Shown: piece after piece, positions 34,674-43,107 of the stretch | How positions within the stretch are numbered: position 1 is the first letter of the stretch | Layout of the letters: the number at the start of each line of letters is the position of its first letter | Origin: Candidatus Planktophila dulcis | GTDB taxonomy: Bacteria; Actinomycetota; Actinomycetes; Nanopelagicales; Nanopelagicaceae | NCBI RefSeq assembly: GCF_002288225.1 | Contig: NZ_CP016777.1 | Location: forward strand, 744,001-808,000 | DNA length: 64,000 bases | Direction: 5' to 3' | Notes under the pieces: generated by a model | The model's database searches: none | What the model saw: only the letters and a program-made list of their open reading frames with translations | What the model was told of the DNA's origin: nothing | Made by a program: the position numbers and the translations under genes

Positions 34674-36827
34674 TTACTTATTCTGTAACTTAGAAGGCCA
34701 CCAGATCTTTGGACCAATCTCATGAACGAGAGCTGGTACCAAAATTGAGCGAACAATGATGGTGTCGAGCAGAACACCGAATGCCACAGCAAAGCCGAGC
34801 TGAGCAAGTGGAACTAGCGGGAGTAATCCAAGAACAGCAAAGGTTGCCGCAAGGACAATTCCTGCTGATGTAATCACAGCACCGGTAACAGTGACGCCCT
34901 TGATGACGCCAGCGCGCGTGCCAATCTTCTGTGATTCTTCACGGACACGGGTCATCAAGAAGATGTTGTAGTCGATGCCGAGGGCAACCAAGAAGATAAA
35001 GGCGAACAGTGGGAATGAGTTATCTCCTCCTGCAAAGCCAAAGACATGGTTGAAGACAAGAGCACATACACCGAGAGTTGCAAAGTATGACAAGACAACT
35101 GTTCCAAGAAGAACGATTGCGCTCAAAATACTTCGTAGGAGTAATCCGAGAATCAAGGTGATTACTATGAGAATGATTGGAATGATCGTCCTGTTGTCCT
35201 GATTATTTGCTGTTCGCACATCAAAGTAAACAGCGCTCGTTCCACCCACGAGGGATGTTGAATCTGCTGCGTGAGCAAGTCGTCGAATCTCAGGAATGTC
35301 ATTTCCTGCTTCAACGCTATCGGGCGCCTTATCAAGAGTCACGTTGAGAATTGCGCGATTGCCAACAACCTTCATCGCAGGAAGTGGCTGTCCTGGTACT
35401 GGGAAACCATCTAATTGTGGAGAGATATCTGTAACACCGGGTGCGTTCTTAAGAGCTGCGGTAACTGCTCCAACTTTGTCCACGGAGACCACAACCTGAG
35501 TTGGGTCACCTTCTCCGCCTGGGAAGTGCTTGACCAGCAACTTCTGTCCCACAACAGATTCAGGATTTCCTGTGAAGGAATCAACGGTTCCAAGTCCATC
35601 AGCTTTCAGTGTTGTCGATGCAAATGCAAAGAGTAGAAGTACAGATCCAGAAATAACCCAGGCCTTGCGAGGGTTACGTTCAATCGAACTTCCGACCTTG
35701 GACCAAGTTCCAGAGAGCACATGATCATCGCCATCGTTTTCAGGAATACGTGGCCAGAAAATCCAACGTCCGAAGAGGAGTAGCAAAGCAGGAAGGAGGG
35801 TAAGGATTGTGATCATCGAACAGACGATGCCAATAGCACCAACAGGACCAAGGCTTGCGGTATTTGTTAATTGGCTAAAGAGAAGGATGAGAAGAGAGAT
35901 CGAGACTGTGGAGCCTGATGCAAGGATTGGCTCCCACACACCTTTATAGGCAGCGCGCATAGCATCGAAACGGTTCTCATACAGATGAAGTTCTTCTCGA
36001 TAACGAGCGATGAGAAGGAGCGCGTAATCGGTTGCCGCACCAATGACAAGAACCGAGAGAATTCCCTGCGATTGACCATCAACATCAATGATGTCGTTCT
36101 TTGCAAGGAGATAGACGATTCCACCAGCTGTGGAGAGTGCAAAGAGGGATGAGAGTAAAGGGATTATCCAAAGAACTGGCGAACGGTAGACAACAATCAG
36201 AATTATCGCCACCACTGCCAGCGTTGTGAGAAGAAGAGTTGAATCGAGTGTCTCAAATGCTCCAAAGAGATCTCCTAAGAGTCCTCCGGGGCCAGTTACA
36301 TAATGCGAAACACCATTGGCTTCAGCAATCGGTTTAATGTCCTCGCGCAACGCCTCGATTACTGCAGGAAGAACTGGCTTGTCATTGGGCAGCAGCTTTG
36401 CAATCGCATTGCCATCTAGTGGAACGTTTGCAAGGATGGCTTCACCATCTTCTGAAGGAAATACAGAGATAACCTGCCCTGGAGCTAGGTAATCTGCAAT
36501 CTTGGCATCAGTATCTTCGAGCGTGAGAGCGCCAACGCCAGCCATATGTTCATTGATTGCTTCAAAAGTTGCAGGGCTTACTTTGCCTTCAAAGAGAATG
36601 AGGGCTGGAAGATTAAATGCATCTTTAGTAGTGAACTTTGCAATCTCATCAGCGGCCAGAGTTGCTTCAGCACCCTTAGGCAAGAATGAAGAGTTGTTAT
36701 TTTCCTGAACTGAGGTCAGCTTTCCAAAGAGGGGTCCGAAGACGCCTGCAATAAGGAACCAGATGATGACCACCAACATGGCGAGGGCAAATGGCTTGCG
36801 AGATTTTTGAACTGTAGTTATCGACAC
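34674..36827 (-). CDS. MMPL/RND-family transporter
   Basis: A 717-residue membrane protein with the MMPL layout: one N-terminal helix, an external domain, five to six helices (about 170-340), a seventh helix near 370, a second external domain, and a last helix group (about 545-700). GAATDYALLLIARYREE and FLVALGIDYNIFLMTRVREE are the paired family motifs with the conserved Asp and Tyr of the proton path. Such proteins export lipids or hydrophobic compounds. Actinobacterial members include mycolate exporters, but nothing here implies mycolates. GTG 36827 is the start. Confidence 0.9.
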   Translation of the reverse strand: MSITTVQKSRKPFALAMLVVIIWFLIAGVFGPLFGKLTSVQENNNSSFLPKGAEATLAADEIAKFTTKDAFNLPALILFEGKVSPATFEAINEHMAGVGALTLEDTDAKIADYLAPGQVISVFPSEDGEAILANVPLDGNAIAKLLPNDKPVLPAVIEALREDIKPIAEANGVSHYVTGPGGLLGDLFGAFETLDSTLLLTTLAVVAIILIVVYRSPVLWIIPLLSSLFALSTAGGIVYLLAKNDIIDVDGQSQGILSVLVIGAATDYALLLIARYREELHLYENRFDAMRAAYKGVWEPILASGSTVSISLLILLFSQLTNTASLGPVGAIGIVCSMITILTLLPALLLLFGRWIFWPRIPENDGDDHVLSGTWSKVGSSIERNPRKAWVISGSVLLLFAFASTTLKADGLGTVDSFTGNPESVVGQKLLVKHFPGGEGDPTQVVVSVDKVGAVTAALKNAPGVTDISPQLDGFPVPGQPLPAMKVVGNRAILNVTLDKAPDSVEAGNDIPEIRRLAHAADSTSLVGGTSAVYFDVRTANNQDNRTIIPIILIVITLILGLLLRSILSAIVLLGTVVLSYFATLGVCALVFNHVFGFAGGDNSFPLFAFIFLVALGIDYNIFLMTRVREESQKIGTRAGVIKGVTVTGAVITSAGIVLAATFAVLGLLPLVPLAQLGFAVAFGVLLDTIIVRSILVPALVHEIGPKIWWPSKLQNK

Positions 36828-36878
36828 GATAGAAGAGGCCTTTCGGGCTGTGTTGTGAGCGTAATTCGCGAGAGCGCT

Positions 36879-36884
36879 AGCCTA
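36879..36884 (-). promoter_or_regulatory. -10-like TAGGCT facing the MMPL operon
   Basis: TAGGCT on the minus strand, the mirror image of the plus-strand TAGGCT at 36889-36894 across a 4-bp centre. It would give the MMPL gene a leader of about 45 nt. Confidence 0.35.
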
Positions 36885-36888
36885 CCTT

Positions 36889-36894
36889 TAGGCT
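36889..36894 (+). promoter_or_regulatory. -10-like TAGGCT of the lipB operon
   Basis: TAGGCT, 6 nt before the in-frame GTG 36901. This allows either a leaderless start at 36901 or a 36-nt leader with AGGAAG (36926-36931) before ATG 36937. Confidence 0.45.
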
Positions 36895-36936
36895 GTACTC
36901 GTGCCCACATTCAGCGCTGCTTCACAGGAAGAATTA

Positions 36937-37572
36937 ATGAAGTCGCCACTTGCACTCACCCGTGAAGGTCTTGTTGAGTACTCCGAGGCTCTGGCACAAC
37001 AGCGCGCAATTCATGCAGAGGTCGCACAAGGCCTTCGCCCCAATACATTGATTCTTCTTGAACATCCATCGGTCTATACAGCCGGCAAGCGAACATCTGA
37101 GTTAGAAAAACCAACTGATGGCACACCTGTCATTGATGTCGATCGCGGTGGCAAGATCACTTGGCATGGACCAGGACAACTAGTCGGCTATCCGATTGTG
37201 AAATTGGCCAAGCCAACTGAACTCGGAGGCTTTGTCCGTGAGATTGAAGCCGGCCTGATTGAAGTTTGTAGCGAATTTGGAATAAATACCCAGAGAGTTG
37301 ATGGGCGCTCAGGAGTCTGGGTATGTGATGAGCGTGGTGAACGCAAGATTGCCGCCATCGGAATACGCGTGGCCCAAGGGGTGAGCATGCATGGCTTTGC
37401 TCTCAATGTGAATCCAGAGCTGGCAGCATTCAATAGAATCATCCCCTGCGGCATCAGTGATGCAGCAGTTACCTCAATGGCCGATGAACTCTCACGAGAT
37501 ATATCGGTAGATGATGTAATACCTGTGGTTGAGAAGTATCTATTCGAATCTCTGATGAAGGTGAGCGCATGA
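36937..37572 (+). CDS. lipB: Octanoyl-[ACP]:protein N-octanoyltransferase
   Basis: Transfers octanoate from ACP to lipoyl domains, the first step of lipoylation. The protein of 211 residues has [41 protein letters not shown], the catalytic Lys in RKIAAIGIR and the catalytic Cys in [16 protein letters not shown] 36937 is preceded by AGGAAG at 5 nt; GTG 36901, 6 nt after a TAGGCT hexamer, would add 12 residues and cannot be excluded. It overlaps lipA by 4 bp. The E2 protein with two lipoyl domains encoded at 29961 is an obvious substrate. Confidence 0.95.
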   Translation: MKSPLALTREGLVEYSEALAQQRAIHAEVAQGLRPNTLILLEHPSVYTAGKRTSELEKPTDGTPVIDVDRGGKITWHGPGQLVGYPIVKLAKPTELGGFVREIEAGLIEVCSEFGINTQRVDGRSGVWVCDERGERKIAAIGIRVAQGVSMHGFALNVNPELAAFNRIIPCGISDAAVTSMADELSRDISVDDVIPVVEKYLFESLMKVSA

Positions 37573-38501
37573 CTATCGCACCCGAAGGTCGCAAGTTACT
37601 TCGCATCGAAGCGCGCAATACCGAGACTCCCATTGAACGCAAACCTGAGTGGATTAAGACTCGCGCCAATATGGGCCCTGAATACACACGTCTTCGCTCA
37701 CTTGTTAAGAGCGAAGGTCTTCACACAGTCTGCCAAGAAGCGGCGTGTCCTAATATCTTTGAATGCTGGGAAGATAAAGAGGCAACATTTCTTATTGGTG
37801 GCGATCGTTGCACACGTCGCTGCGACTTCTGCAATATTGATACCGGAAAGCCAGAAGAGCTCGATCGCGATGAACCGCGCCGCGTAGCTGAATCAGTGCA
37901 ATCAATGGGCTTGAAGTACGCAACTATCACTGGCGTTACTCGTGATGATTTAGAAGATGAAGGTGCTTGGCTCTATGCCGAGACCATCCGCATGGTGCAC
38001 GAACTCAATCCAGGTACGGGTGTTGAGATGCTGGCACCAGATTTCAGCGGCAATCCGGTTCATCTCAATGAGGTTTTTGAAACCCGTCCTGAAGTATTTG
38101 CACATAACTTGGAGACAGTTCCACGAATCTTTAAGCGCATTCGTCCAGCTTTCACATATGAGCGATCACTGGATGTCATTACCCAAGCTCGTGCATATGG
38201 CCTGATTACCAAGTCCAACCTCATTCTTGGACTCGGTGAAACTCGCGAAGAGATAACACAGGCTCTCATAGATCTTCATGATGCTGGGTGTGATCTCATT
38301 ACTATCACCCAGTACTTGCGCCCAACCAATAAGCATCATCCAGTGGAGCGTTGGGTCAAGCCTGATGAGTTTGTTGAGTTGGCAAAAGAGGCAGAAGATA
38401 TTGGATTTAGCGGTGTGATGAGTGGACCACTGGTTCGTAGTTCTTATCGCGCAGGTCGCCTCTATAAGCAAGCAGTAGAAAAGCGAAGCTTGCGTGGCTG
38501 A
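37569..38501 (+). CDS. lipA: Lipoyl synthase
   Basis: Radical-SAM enzyme that inserts two sulfur atoms into the octanoyl chain on lipoyl domains. Both 4Fe-4S clusters are readable in 310 residues: the auxiliary cluster Cys55, Cys60 and Cys66 ([12 protein letters not shown]) and the radical-SAM cluster Cys81, Cys85 and Cys88 (CTRRCDFC). The C-terminal RSSYRAG motif, whose Ser ligates the auxiliary cluster, is also present. The start lies in a 4-bp ATGA overlap with lipB, and the end overlaps the acyltransferase gene by 8 bp. Confidence 0.97.
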   Translation: MTIAPEGRKLLRIEARNTETPIERKPEWIKTRANMGPEYTRLRSLVKSEGLHTVCQEAACPNIFECWEDKEATFLIGGDRCTRRCDFCNIDTGKPEELDRDEPRRVAESVQSMGLKYATITGVTRDDLEDEGAWLYAETIRMVHELNPGTGVEMLAPDFSGNPVHLNEVFETRPEVFAHNLETVPRIFKRIRPAFTYERSLDVITQARAYGLITKSNLILGLGETREEITQALIDLHDAGCDLITITQYLRPTNKHHPVERWVKPDEFVELAKEAEDIGFSGVMSGPLVRSSYRAGRLYKQAVEKRSLRG

Positions 38502-39192
38502 TCTCGTCTATCCCCCAGTTATCGTTGCAATTAAGGCGTTCTGGAAATACCTTGGATTGAAATTCGACTTCCAAGGAGAGGAGAACATTCCTCGTGATGG
38601 TGGGTCAATCCTTGCAATTAACCACATCGGTTATTTGGATTTTGCGCTCACAGGAACTGCAGCACTTCCCGCAGGTCGCTACGTGCGATTTATGGCTAAG
38701 AAAGAGATCTTTAATAACAAATTAGCTGGACCGCTGATGCGAGGAATGCACCACATCTCTGTCGATCGCTCAAACGGATCAGCATCTTTTGTCACAGCTC
38801 TTCGCGCACTGCGTGCTGGCGAAATCATTGGGATCTTTCCTGAAGGAACTATCTCTGTCAGCTTTGAAATCAAAGAGTTGAAATCTGGCGCGGTTCGCTT
38901 GGCTATGGGAGCAGGTGTTCCCATCGTGCCCACCATTGTCTGGGGTTCACAGCGCATCTGGACCAAGAAGGTAAAACGCAATCTACGCCGTCAAGGCGTG
39001 CCAATCACGGTAGCTTTTGGGCAACCTTTGTACTTTGATAAGAAATCAGATGTTGAGGCGGGCGAGAAGTTATTGCGCGAGACGATGCTGAGAATGCTCC
39101 ATGAAGTTCAAGAAAAGTATCCAGATTCACATGCTGGCCAGCGTTGGGCACCGGTGCGCCTTGGTGGTACAGCCCCTGCTCCCCTAAACTAA
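38494..39192 (+). CDS. 1-acyl-glycerol-3-phosphate acyltransferase (PlsC-like)
   Basis: Acylates a lysophosphatidate-type acceptor in phospholipid synthesis at the inner membrane face. The 232 residues have the HX4D motif with His44 and Asp49 (INHIGYLDF) and the EGT motif in [26 protein letters not shown] is another family block. GTG 38494 overlaps lipA by 8 bp. A second, only distantly similar PlsC-type gene is at 51249-51950, so the two may prefer different acyl chains or acceptors. Confidence 0.9.
   Translation: MADLVYPPVIVAIKAFWKYLGLKFDFQGEENIPRDGGSILAINHIGYLDFALTGTAALPAGRYVRFMAKKEIFNNKLAGPLMRGMHHISVDRSNGSASFVTALRALRAGEIIGIFPEGTISVSFEIKELKSGAVRLAMGAGVPIVPTIVWGSQRIWTKKVKRNLRRQGVPITVAFGQPLYFDKKSDVEAGEKLLRETMLRMLHEVQEKYPDSHAGQRWAPVRLGGTAPAPLN
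39185..39190 (+). promoter_or_regulatory. -10-like TAAACT before the DUF4191 gene
   Basis: TAAACT, 7 nt before ATG 39198; its last T is the first base of the upstream acyltransferase stop codon. It suggests an internal leaderless transcript. Confidence 0.45.
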
Positions 39193-39197
39193 CGCTC

Positions 39198-39869
39198 ATG
39201 TTTAAGAAGAAGAATAAAGAAGCAAAGATAAAGACTCCTCGTTTTCAGACTTTCCGTGATGCATACAAGGTCACAAAATCTGTAAAGCCATGGATTGGCA
39301 TCGCCCTCATTCTCATCTTTCTTCTTGTGCTTGTAGTCGGTATCTCACTTGGGATTATCTTTGGCCATCCAATCTATGGAGGCTTCGTCACTATTCCTTT
39401 GGCAGCACTCGCTGCAATGTTCTTCTTTACGCGCATCGCAGGATCTGCTGCTTATTCATCTATCGAAGGCCAGATTGGCGCAGGAGCTAGCGTCCTTATG
39501 GCTATCCGCAAAGGTTGGACCACAACTCCTGCCGTGGCCGTCAACAAGCAGCAAGATATGGTCCATCGCAGCGTTGGTCGCGCAGGAATTGTTCTCACAG
39601 GCGAAGGCGGCTTTGCAGTTCGTCAGATGATCCAAGATGAGAAGAAGAAGTCAGAGCGTTTTGCTCCAGGTGTTCCCATCATTGAAGTCTTCGTTGGCGA
39701 TGGCGATGGACAAGTTCCTATTCGCAAATTGCAAAAGCACGTAACAAAGTTGCCAAAGAAATTGTCAGCTCATCAGATGCGAGAAGTGCGTGCGCGTCTG
39801 AAGGCCGTGGGCGGAATGTCTTTGCCAATTCCAAAAGGACCTATGCCTAAGGGCGTAAAGATTCGCTAG
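39198..39869 (+). CDS. DUF4191 membrane protein (Rv2219-like)
   Basis: A 223-residue actinobacterial protein of unknown function. A lysine-rich N-terminus (MFKKKNKEAKIKT) precedes two hydrophobic helices (about 33-55 and 60-78); the rest is soluble and basic, with GRAGIVLTGEG and VPIRKLQKHVTKLPKKL. It lies 5 bp after plsC and faces an RDD gene, the same order as Rv2219-Rv2219A between lipA and glnA1 in mycobacteria. ATG 39198 is the start; the 18 upstream codons overlap plsC and are rejected. Confidence 0.88.
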   Translation: MFKKKNKEAKIKTPRFQTFRDAYKVTKSVKPWIGIALILIFLLVLVVGISLGIIFGHPIYGGFVTIPLAALAAMFFFTRIAGSAAYSSIEGQIGAGASVLMAIRKGWTTTPAVAVNKQQDMVHRSVGRAGIVLTGEGGFAVRQMIQDEKKKSERFAPGVPIIEVFVGDGDGQVPIRKLQKHVTKLPKKLSAHQMREVRARLKAVGGMSLPIPKGPMPKGVKIR

Positions 39870-40244
39870 TTAACGAGTTTTCACTAAGACCGTATTTGAA
39901 AATCTCTCATTGATTCCTCTGCCATCTTCATCAAAGGTAATTGCCGTGATCAGAGGCACTAGGAGCGCGCAGCGGATGAGAGCTTGAATCGGTGTCGCAG
40001 CTCCCCCATCAGAGAATCGAATGACTTTCAGTCCTACAAGTCGATGACCAAAAGAAGCTCCACCAAATGCGACGAGAAGGCTGTATTCGAGGAAGAACAT
40101 GAGCAGGGTGGGAACTCGAGCTCCTGGAACTCGATCGGTGAAGGTTCCAGCTCCTGCAAAGAAGCCCAAGGAAATCGCATAACAAGCCAGCCAGTCGATG
40201 GTGATTCCCAGCAGGCGCCGACCTTGAGATACGCGTGGATACAT
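39870..40244 (-). CDS. RDD-family membrane protein
   Basis: A 124-residue membrane protein with three hydrophobic helices. The name-giving pattern is recognisable: RRLLGITIDWLACYAIS at the N-terminus (Arg and Asp of helix 1) and GASFGHRLVGLKVIR in the middle. The function of such small members is not known; larger ones have been linked to ion exchange. It is convergent with the DUF4191 gene with no bases between the two stop codons, and its TAGGCT promoter lies in the glnA upstream region. Confidence 0.87.
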   Translation of the reverse strand: MYPRVSQGRRLLGITIDWLACYAISLGFFAGAGTFTDRVPGARVPTLLMFFLEYSLLVAFGGASFGHRLVGLKVIRFSDGGAATPIQALIRCALLVPLITAITFDEDGRGINERFSNTVLVKTR

Positions 40245-40251
40245 GGGGGCG

Positions 40252-40257
40252 AGCCTA
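40252..40257 (-). promoter_or_regulatory. -10-like TAGGCT of the RDD gene (leaderless geometry)
   Basis: TAGGCT on the minus strand, 7 nt before ATG 40244. Confidence 0.5.
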
Positions 40258-40301
40258 GCCCCTCATCCACGAGCCTGCGATGTGAGCCATCCGATGATGA
40301 T

Positions 40302-40317
40302 GTAACACGGATGTAAC
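40302..40317. promoter_or_regulatory. GlnR-box-like site upstream of glnA
   Basis: Two GTAAC half-sites (40302-40306 and 40313-40317) separated by 6 nt, that is with an 11-bp period. This matches the actinobacterial GlnR pattern GTnAC-n6-GnAAC. It lies about 107 bp before the glnA ATG. Confidence 0.5.
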
Positions 40318-40374
40318 ACCAAAATTATGACTTTTTTACTTGGGAGAACTAGCCTTCACTCCATCAGCAGTGCT

Positions 40375-40412
40375 CAATGATGAGGCGGCTGGGCGATAAA
40401 GAGCCTCAATTG
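40375..40412 (+). promoter_or_regulatory. Hairpin in the glnA leader next to the RBS
   Basis: CAAT-GA-TGAGGC (40375-40386) can pair with GCCTCA-ATTG (40403-40412) as ten pairs with a 2-nt bulge. The right arm ends in the first G of the Shine-Dalgarno GGAG (40412-40415), 8 nt before ATG 40424, so it could affect translation. Confidence 0.35.
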
Positions 40413-40423
40413 GAGTATCACAT

Positions 40424-41857
40424 ATGTTTAAGAATTCTTCAGAAATTTTTGCATACATCAAGAAGGAGGATGTAAAGCTCGTCGACGTACGCTTTACAGA
40501 TCTTCCAGGAATTCAGCACCACTTCAACGTTCCTGTTGAATCTTTCGACGAAGCAGTCTTCACAGATGGTCTTATGTTCGATGGTTCATCAATCCGCGGA
40601 TTCCAGTCAATCCACGAATCAGATATGAAGTTGCTTCCAGTTCCATCATCAGCATTTATTGATCCATTCCGTCTTGAAAAGACTTTGGTCATCATCTTCT
40701 CTGTTCATAACCCAACAGATGACACCCCTTATTCACGCGACCCACGTGGCGTTGTGAAGAAGGCTGTAGATTTCTTGAAGTCGACAGGAATTGCAGATCA
40801 GGCATTCTTCGCACCAGAAGCTGAGTTCTATGTCTTTGATGCGGTTCGATTTAAGACTGGCATCAATGAGGCCTACCACCACATCGATTCATATGAAGGT
40901 GCTTGGAATACAGGCATCGTTGCAGATCCAGATGGAACACCGAACCGTGGATATCGCACACGCATTAAGGGCGGTTACTTCCCTGTCTCTCCAACAGATC
41001 AGTTTGCAGATCTTCGTGATGAGATGGTCATGGAGCTCGGTCGTGCAGGTCTTCTTGTTGAGCGTTCACACCACGAGGTGGGAACTGCTGGCCAGATGGA
41101 GATCAACTACCGCTTCACAGACATTCTCACAGCAGGCGATGAATTGATGAAGTTCAAATACATCATCCGTAACGTTGCATGGGAAGGTGGCAAGACCGCA
41201 ACATTTATGCCAAAGCCACTCTTCGGAGATAACGGTTCAGGTATGCACGTTCACCAGTCACTCTGGAAAGATGGCAAGCCACTCTTCTTCGAAGCTGGCA
41301 CATATGGCGATCTCTCAGATATGGCACGTTGGTATATCGGTGGACTCTTAAAGCATGCACCATCACTTCTTGCATTCACCAACCCAACAGTGAACTCATA
41401 TCGTCGCTTGGTTCCAGGTTATGAAGCTCCAGTAAACCTCGTTTACTCAGCACGTAACCGTTCAGCATGTATCCGTATTCCAATTACAGGATCTTCACCA
41501 AAGGCAAAGCGCGTTGAATTCCGTTGCCCAGATCCATCATCGAACCCATACCTCGCATTTGCAGCGATGCTCATGGCTGGTATCGATGGAATCATGAACA
41601 AGATCGAACCACCTGCACCAGTTGATAAGGATCTCTACGAGCTCGAGGCATCAGAGGCTGCTTTGATTCCACAGGTTCCAGGTTCACTTGATGCTGTTCT
41701 TGATTCCCTTGAGAAGGATCACGAATTCCTTACTAAGGGTGGAGTCTTCACAGAAGATCTCATCTCAACATGGATTGAGTGGAAGCGTAAGAATGAAGTT
41801 GATTATGTGCGACTACGTCCGCATCCAGCTGAGTTTGAGCTTTACTACGACATCTAA
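40424..41857 (+). CDS. glnA: Glutamine synthetase type I
   Basis: Makes glutamine from glutamate, ammonia and ATP; dodecameric and cytosolic. The 477 residues include [15 protein letters not shown], the metal-site [41 protein letters not shown] and [17 protein letters not shown]. Tyr405 in [13 protein letters not shown] matches the adenylylation site of GSI-beta enzymes, so activity is probably also controlled by GlnE. Upstream lie a GlnR-like site and a leader hairpin, and a strong terminator follows 14 bp downstream. It is a single-gene unit. Confidence 0.97.
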   Translation: MFKNSSEIFAYIKKEDVKLVDVRFTDLPGIQHHFNVPVESFDEAVFTDGLMFDGSSIRGFQSIHESDMKLLPVPSSAFIDPFRLEKTLVIIFSVHNPTDDTPYSRDPRGVVKKAVDFLKSTGIADQAFFAPEAEFYVFDAVRFKTGINEAYHHIDSYEGAWNTGIVADPDGTPNRGYRTRIKGGYFPVSPTDQFADLRDEMVMELGRAGLLVERSHHEVGTAGQMEINYRFTDILTAGDELMKFKYIIRNVAWEGGKTATFMPKPLFGDNGSGMHVHQSLWKDGKPLFFEAGTYGDLSDMARWYIGGLLKHAPSLLAFTNPTVNSYRRLVPGYEAPVNLVYSARNRSACIRIPITGSSPKAKRVEFRCPDPSSNPYLAFAAMLMAGIDGIMNKIEPPAPVDKDLYELEASEAALIPQVPGSLDAVLDSLEKDHEFLTKGGVFTEDLISTWIEWKRKNEVDYVRLRPHPAEFELYYDI

Positions 41858-41871
41858 GAACTATTCGTCGA

Positions 41872-41905
41872 AAGAGACCCCGTCAGCAATGGCGGGGTCT
41901 CTTCA
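41872..41905 (+). terminator. Intrinsic terminator after glnA
   Basis: AGAGACCCCG (41873-41882) and CGGGGTCTCT (41893-41902) form a perfect 10-bp stem, extended by one A-T pair, around a 10-nt loop. A short T-containing tail follows. Confidence 0.85.
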
Positions 41906-41948
41906 TTTCCGGGTCGCACCCACACTCAATACATAGGAGACTTCTCTC

Positions 41949-42539
41949 ATGAGCCCGAAGATTGCCGAAGCAACCATTGGTGAACAACGGGCTATGCGTC
42001 AGCGTCAGATCATTGATGCAGCAATGTCACTCGCTCTTGAATCAGGGGCGCCGTCAGTAACGGTCACAGCGGTAGCAAAACGCGCAGGAATATCACGCTC
42101 ACTTGTCTACGAATATTTCTCTTCATCCGCTGATCTGATTGCGGATCTGGTTCTTGAAGAACTTGAGTATTACAAGAATCGATTGATGACAGCTGTCCAG
42201 GGCGTTACCGACCCCTATGAATACATTGAACTCTGGATTTCAGAGGCACTTCAATATGTGGCCGATGGAAGACATCTCCTTGTTAAAAGTCTAAACACTG
42301 TTGCAGCTCCTGAGTTTCGCAAAGCAGAGATTGTTCAGGGCCATAGAAATATGATGGCAACAATTATTCAGCCGATTCAAGAGATCTCTATTTCAGACCT
42401 GGGATTAGCGGTTTCATATCTGCAGAGTGCGATAGATGCTGCAGCAAAGAGAATTGATGCTGGAAATGAAGCAGCGCCCGAAATCCGCTACGCGCAAAGA
42501 TTTGCGATAGCAGGACTTCGAGCACTAGCTAAAGATTAG
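41949..42539 (+). CDS. TetR/AcrR-family transcriptional regulator
   Basis: A 196-residue repressor-type protein. The N-terminal helix-turn-helix is clear: RQIIDAAMSLALESG, then VTVTAVAKRAGISRSLVYEYF (in two parts, ending near residue 59). The C-terminal ligand domain gives no specific match. AGGAGA stands 8 nt before ATG 41949. It is convergent with the secreted neocarzinostatin-like gene (4-bp overlap) and follows glnA after a terminator, so it is a separate unit. Its target is unknown. Confidence 0.88.
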   Translation: MSPKIAEATIGEQRAMRQRQIIDAAMSLALESGAPSVTVTAVAKRAGISRSLVYEYFSSSADLIADLVLEELEYYKNRLMTAVQGVTDPYEYIELWISEALQYVADGRHLLVKSLNTVAAPEFRKAEIVQGHRNMMATIIQPIQEISISDLGLAVSYLQSAIDAAAKRIDAGNEAAPEIRYAQRFAIAGLRALAKD

Positions 42540-43000
42540 AAGGGCAGTAATCCGTCGAACTTAAACGGAATTAATTGATCTTCACTGCGATCGCTTGAAG
42601 CGTTGTGATCATTTGTTACATAGATTACGCACTTTGTATGAACGCAATCGCCGTCTTTGAAGTACTTATCGAGCTTCATAGTGATTTTGCCAGTAGCTGC
42701 CTTTGCGCCCATCTGCTGATCTGCAGCTAGTGCAGATACCCAGAGCTTGCTCGCCTTTGAAGGATTACATGCAGTAGGTGCTTCGCCCTTTACCTTCGGT
42801 GCCATGCACTGAGATAGGTAGAGACCGTTCGTGGTGGGCATTCCTGAAAGTTTTACAGTGATGACAGGGTTCTTCTTTGAAACCTTGTTCTGAGGGCTGA
42901 TAGTTACCTTTGTTGCTGCACTAGCTCCCGTGGTGCTAATTGCTAAGAAAGCTACCGCCATGATTGCTACAAACTTTTTCAATATCATCTCCAATTTCAT
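42536..43000 (-). CDS. Secreted protein resembling the neocarzinostatin (chromoprotein apoprotein) fold
   Basis: A 154-residue exported protein. The signal peptide has a basic start (ILKKF), a core VAIMAVAFLAIS and a likely cleavage after GASA. The mature part reads like a seven-strand Ig-type beta sandwich, starting TKVTISPQNKVSKKNPVITV. It has exactly four cysteines: Cys65 and Cys78 (YLSQC then ACNP) and Cys119 and Cys124 (DCVHTKC). This mirrors neocarzinostatin, where QC...ACNP and DCTTAAC form two disulfides. No enediyne genes are nearby, so chromophore binding is not implied. The start could also be ATG 42988. Confidence 0.6.
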   Translation of the reverse strand: MKLEMILKKFVAIMAVAFLAISTTGASAATKVTISPQNKVSKKNPVITVKLSGMPTTNGLYLSQCMAPKVKGEAPTACNPSKASKLWVSALAADQQMGAKAATGKITMKLDKYFKDGDCVHTKCVIYVTNDHNASSDRSEDQLIPFKFDGLLPF

Positions 43001-43095
43001 CTAACCGATGAGTTGAAGGGTATTTCTAAGGCTAGAAATCTTTATGCGACAGTGAAAGCGCGTTTGTCGAGCGCCTGCTTCATAGCTGTGACCGA

Positions 43096-43101
43096 TATCA
43101 T
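43096..43101 (+). promoter_or_regulatory. -10-like TATCAT of the short nhaA gene (leaderless geometry)
   Basis: TATCAT, 6 nt before ATG 43108. It supports transcription and translation from the shortened N-terminus. No Shine-Dalgarno and no upstream in-frame start exist. Confidence 0.55.
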
Positions 43102-43107
43102 TCCTCC

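Noticed and set aside
42536-43000. An enediyne biosynthesis locus
   Set aside because: The apoprotein-like fold is isolated; no polyketide synthase, resistance or tailoring gene is near.
43000-43107. A missing NhaA N-terminus in another frame (frameshift)
   Set aside because: Only about 107 bp separate the genes, the in-frame stop is at 43033-43035, and no frame there encodes an NhaA helix I.
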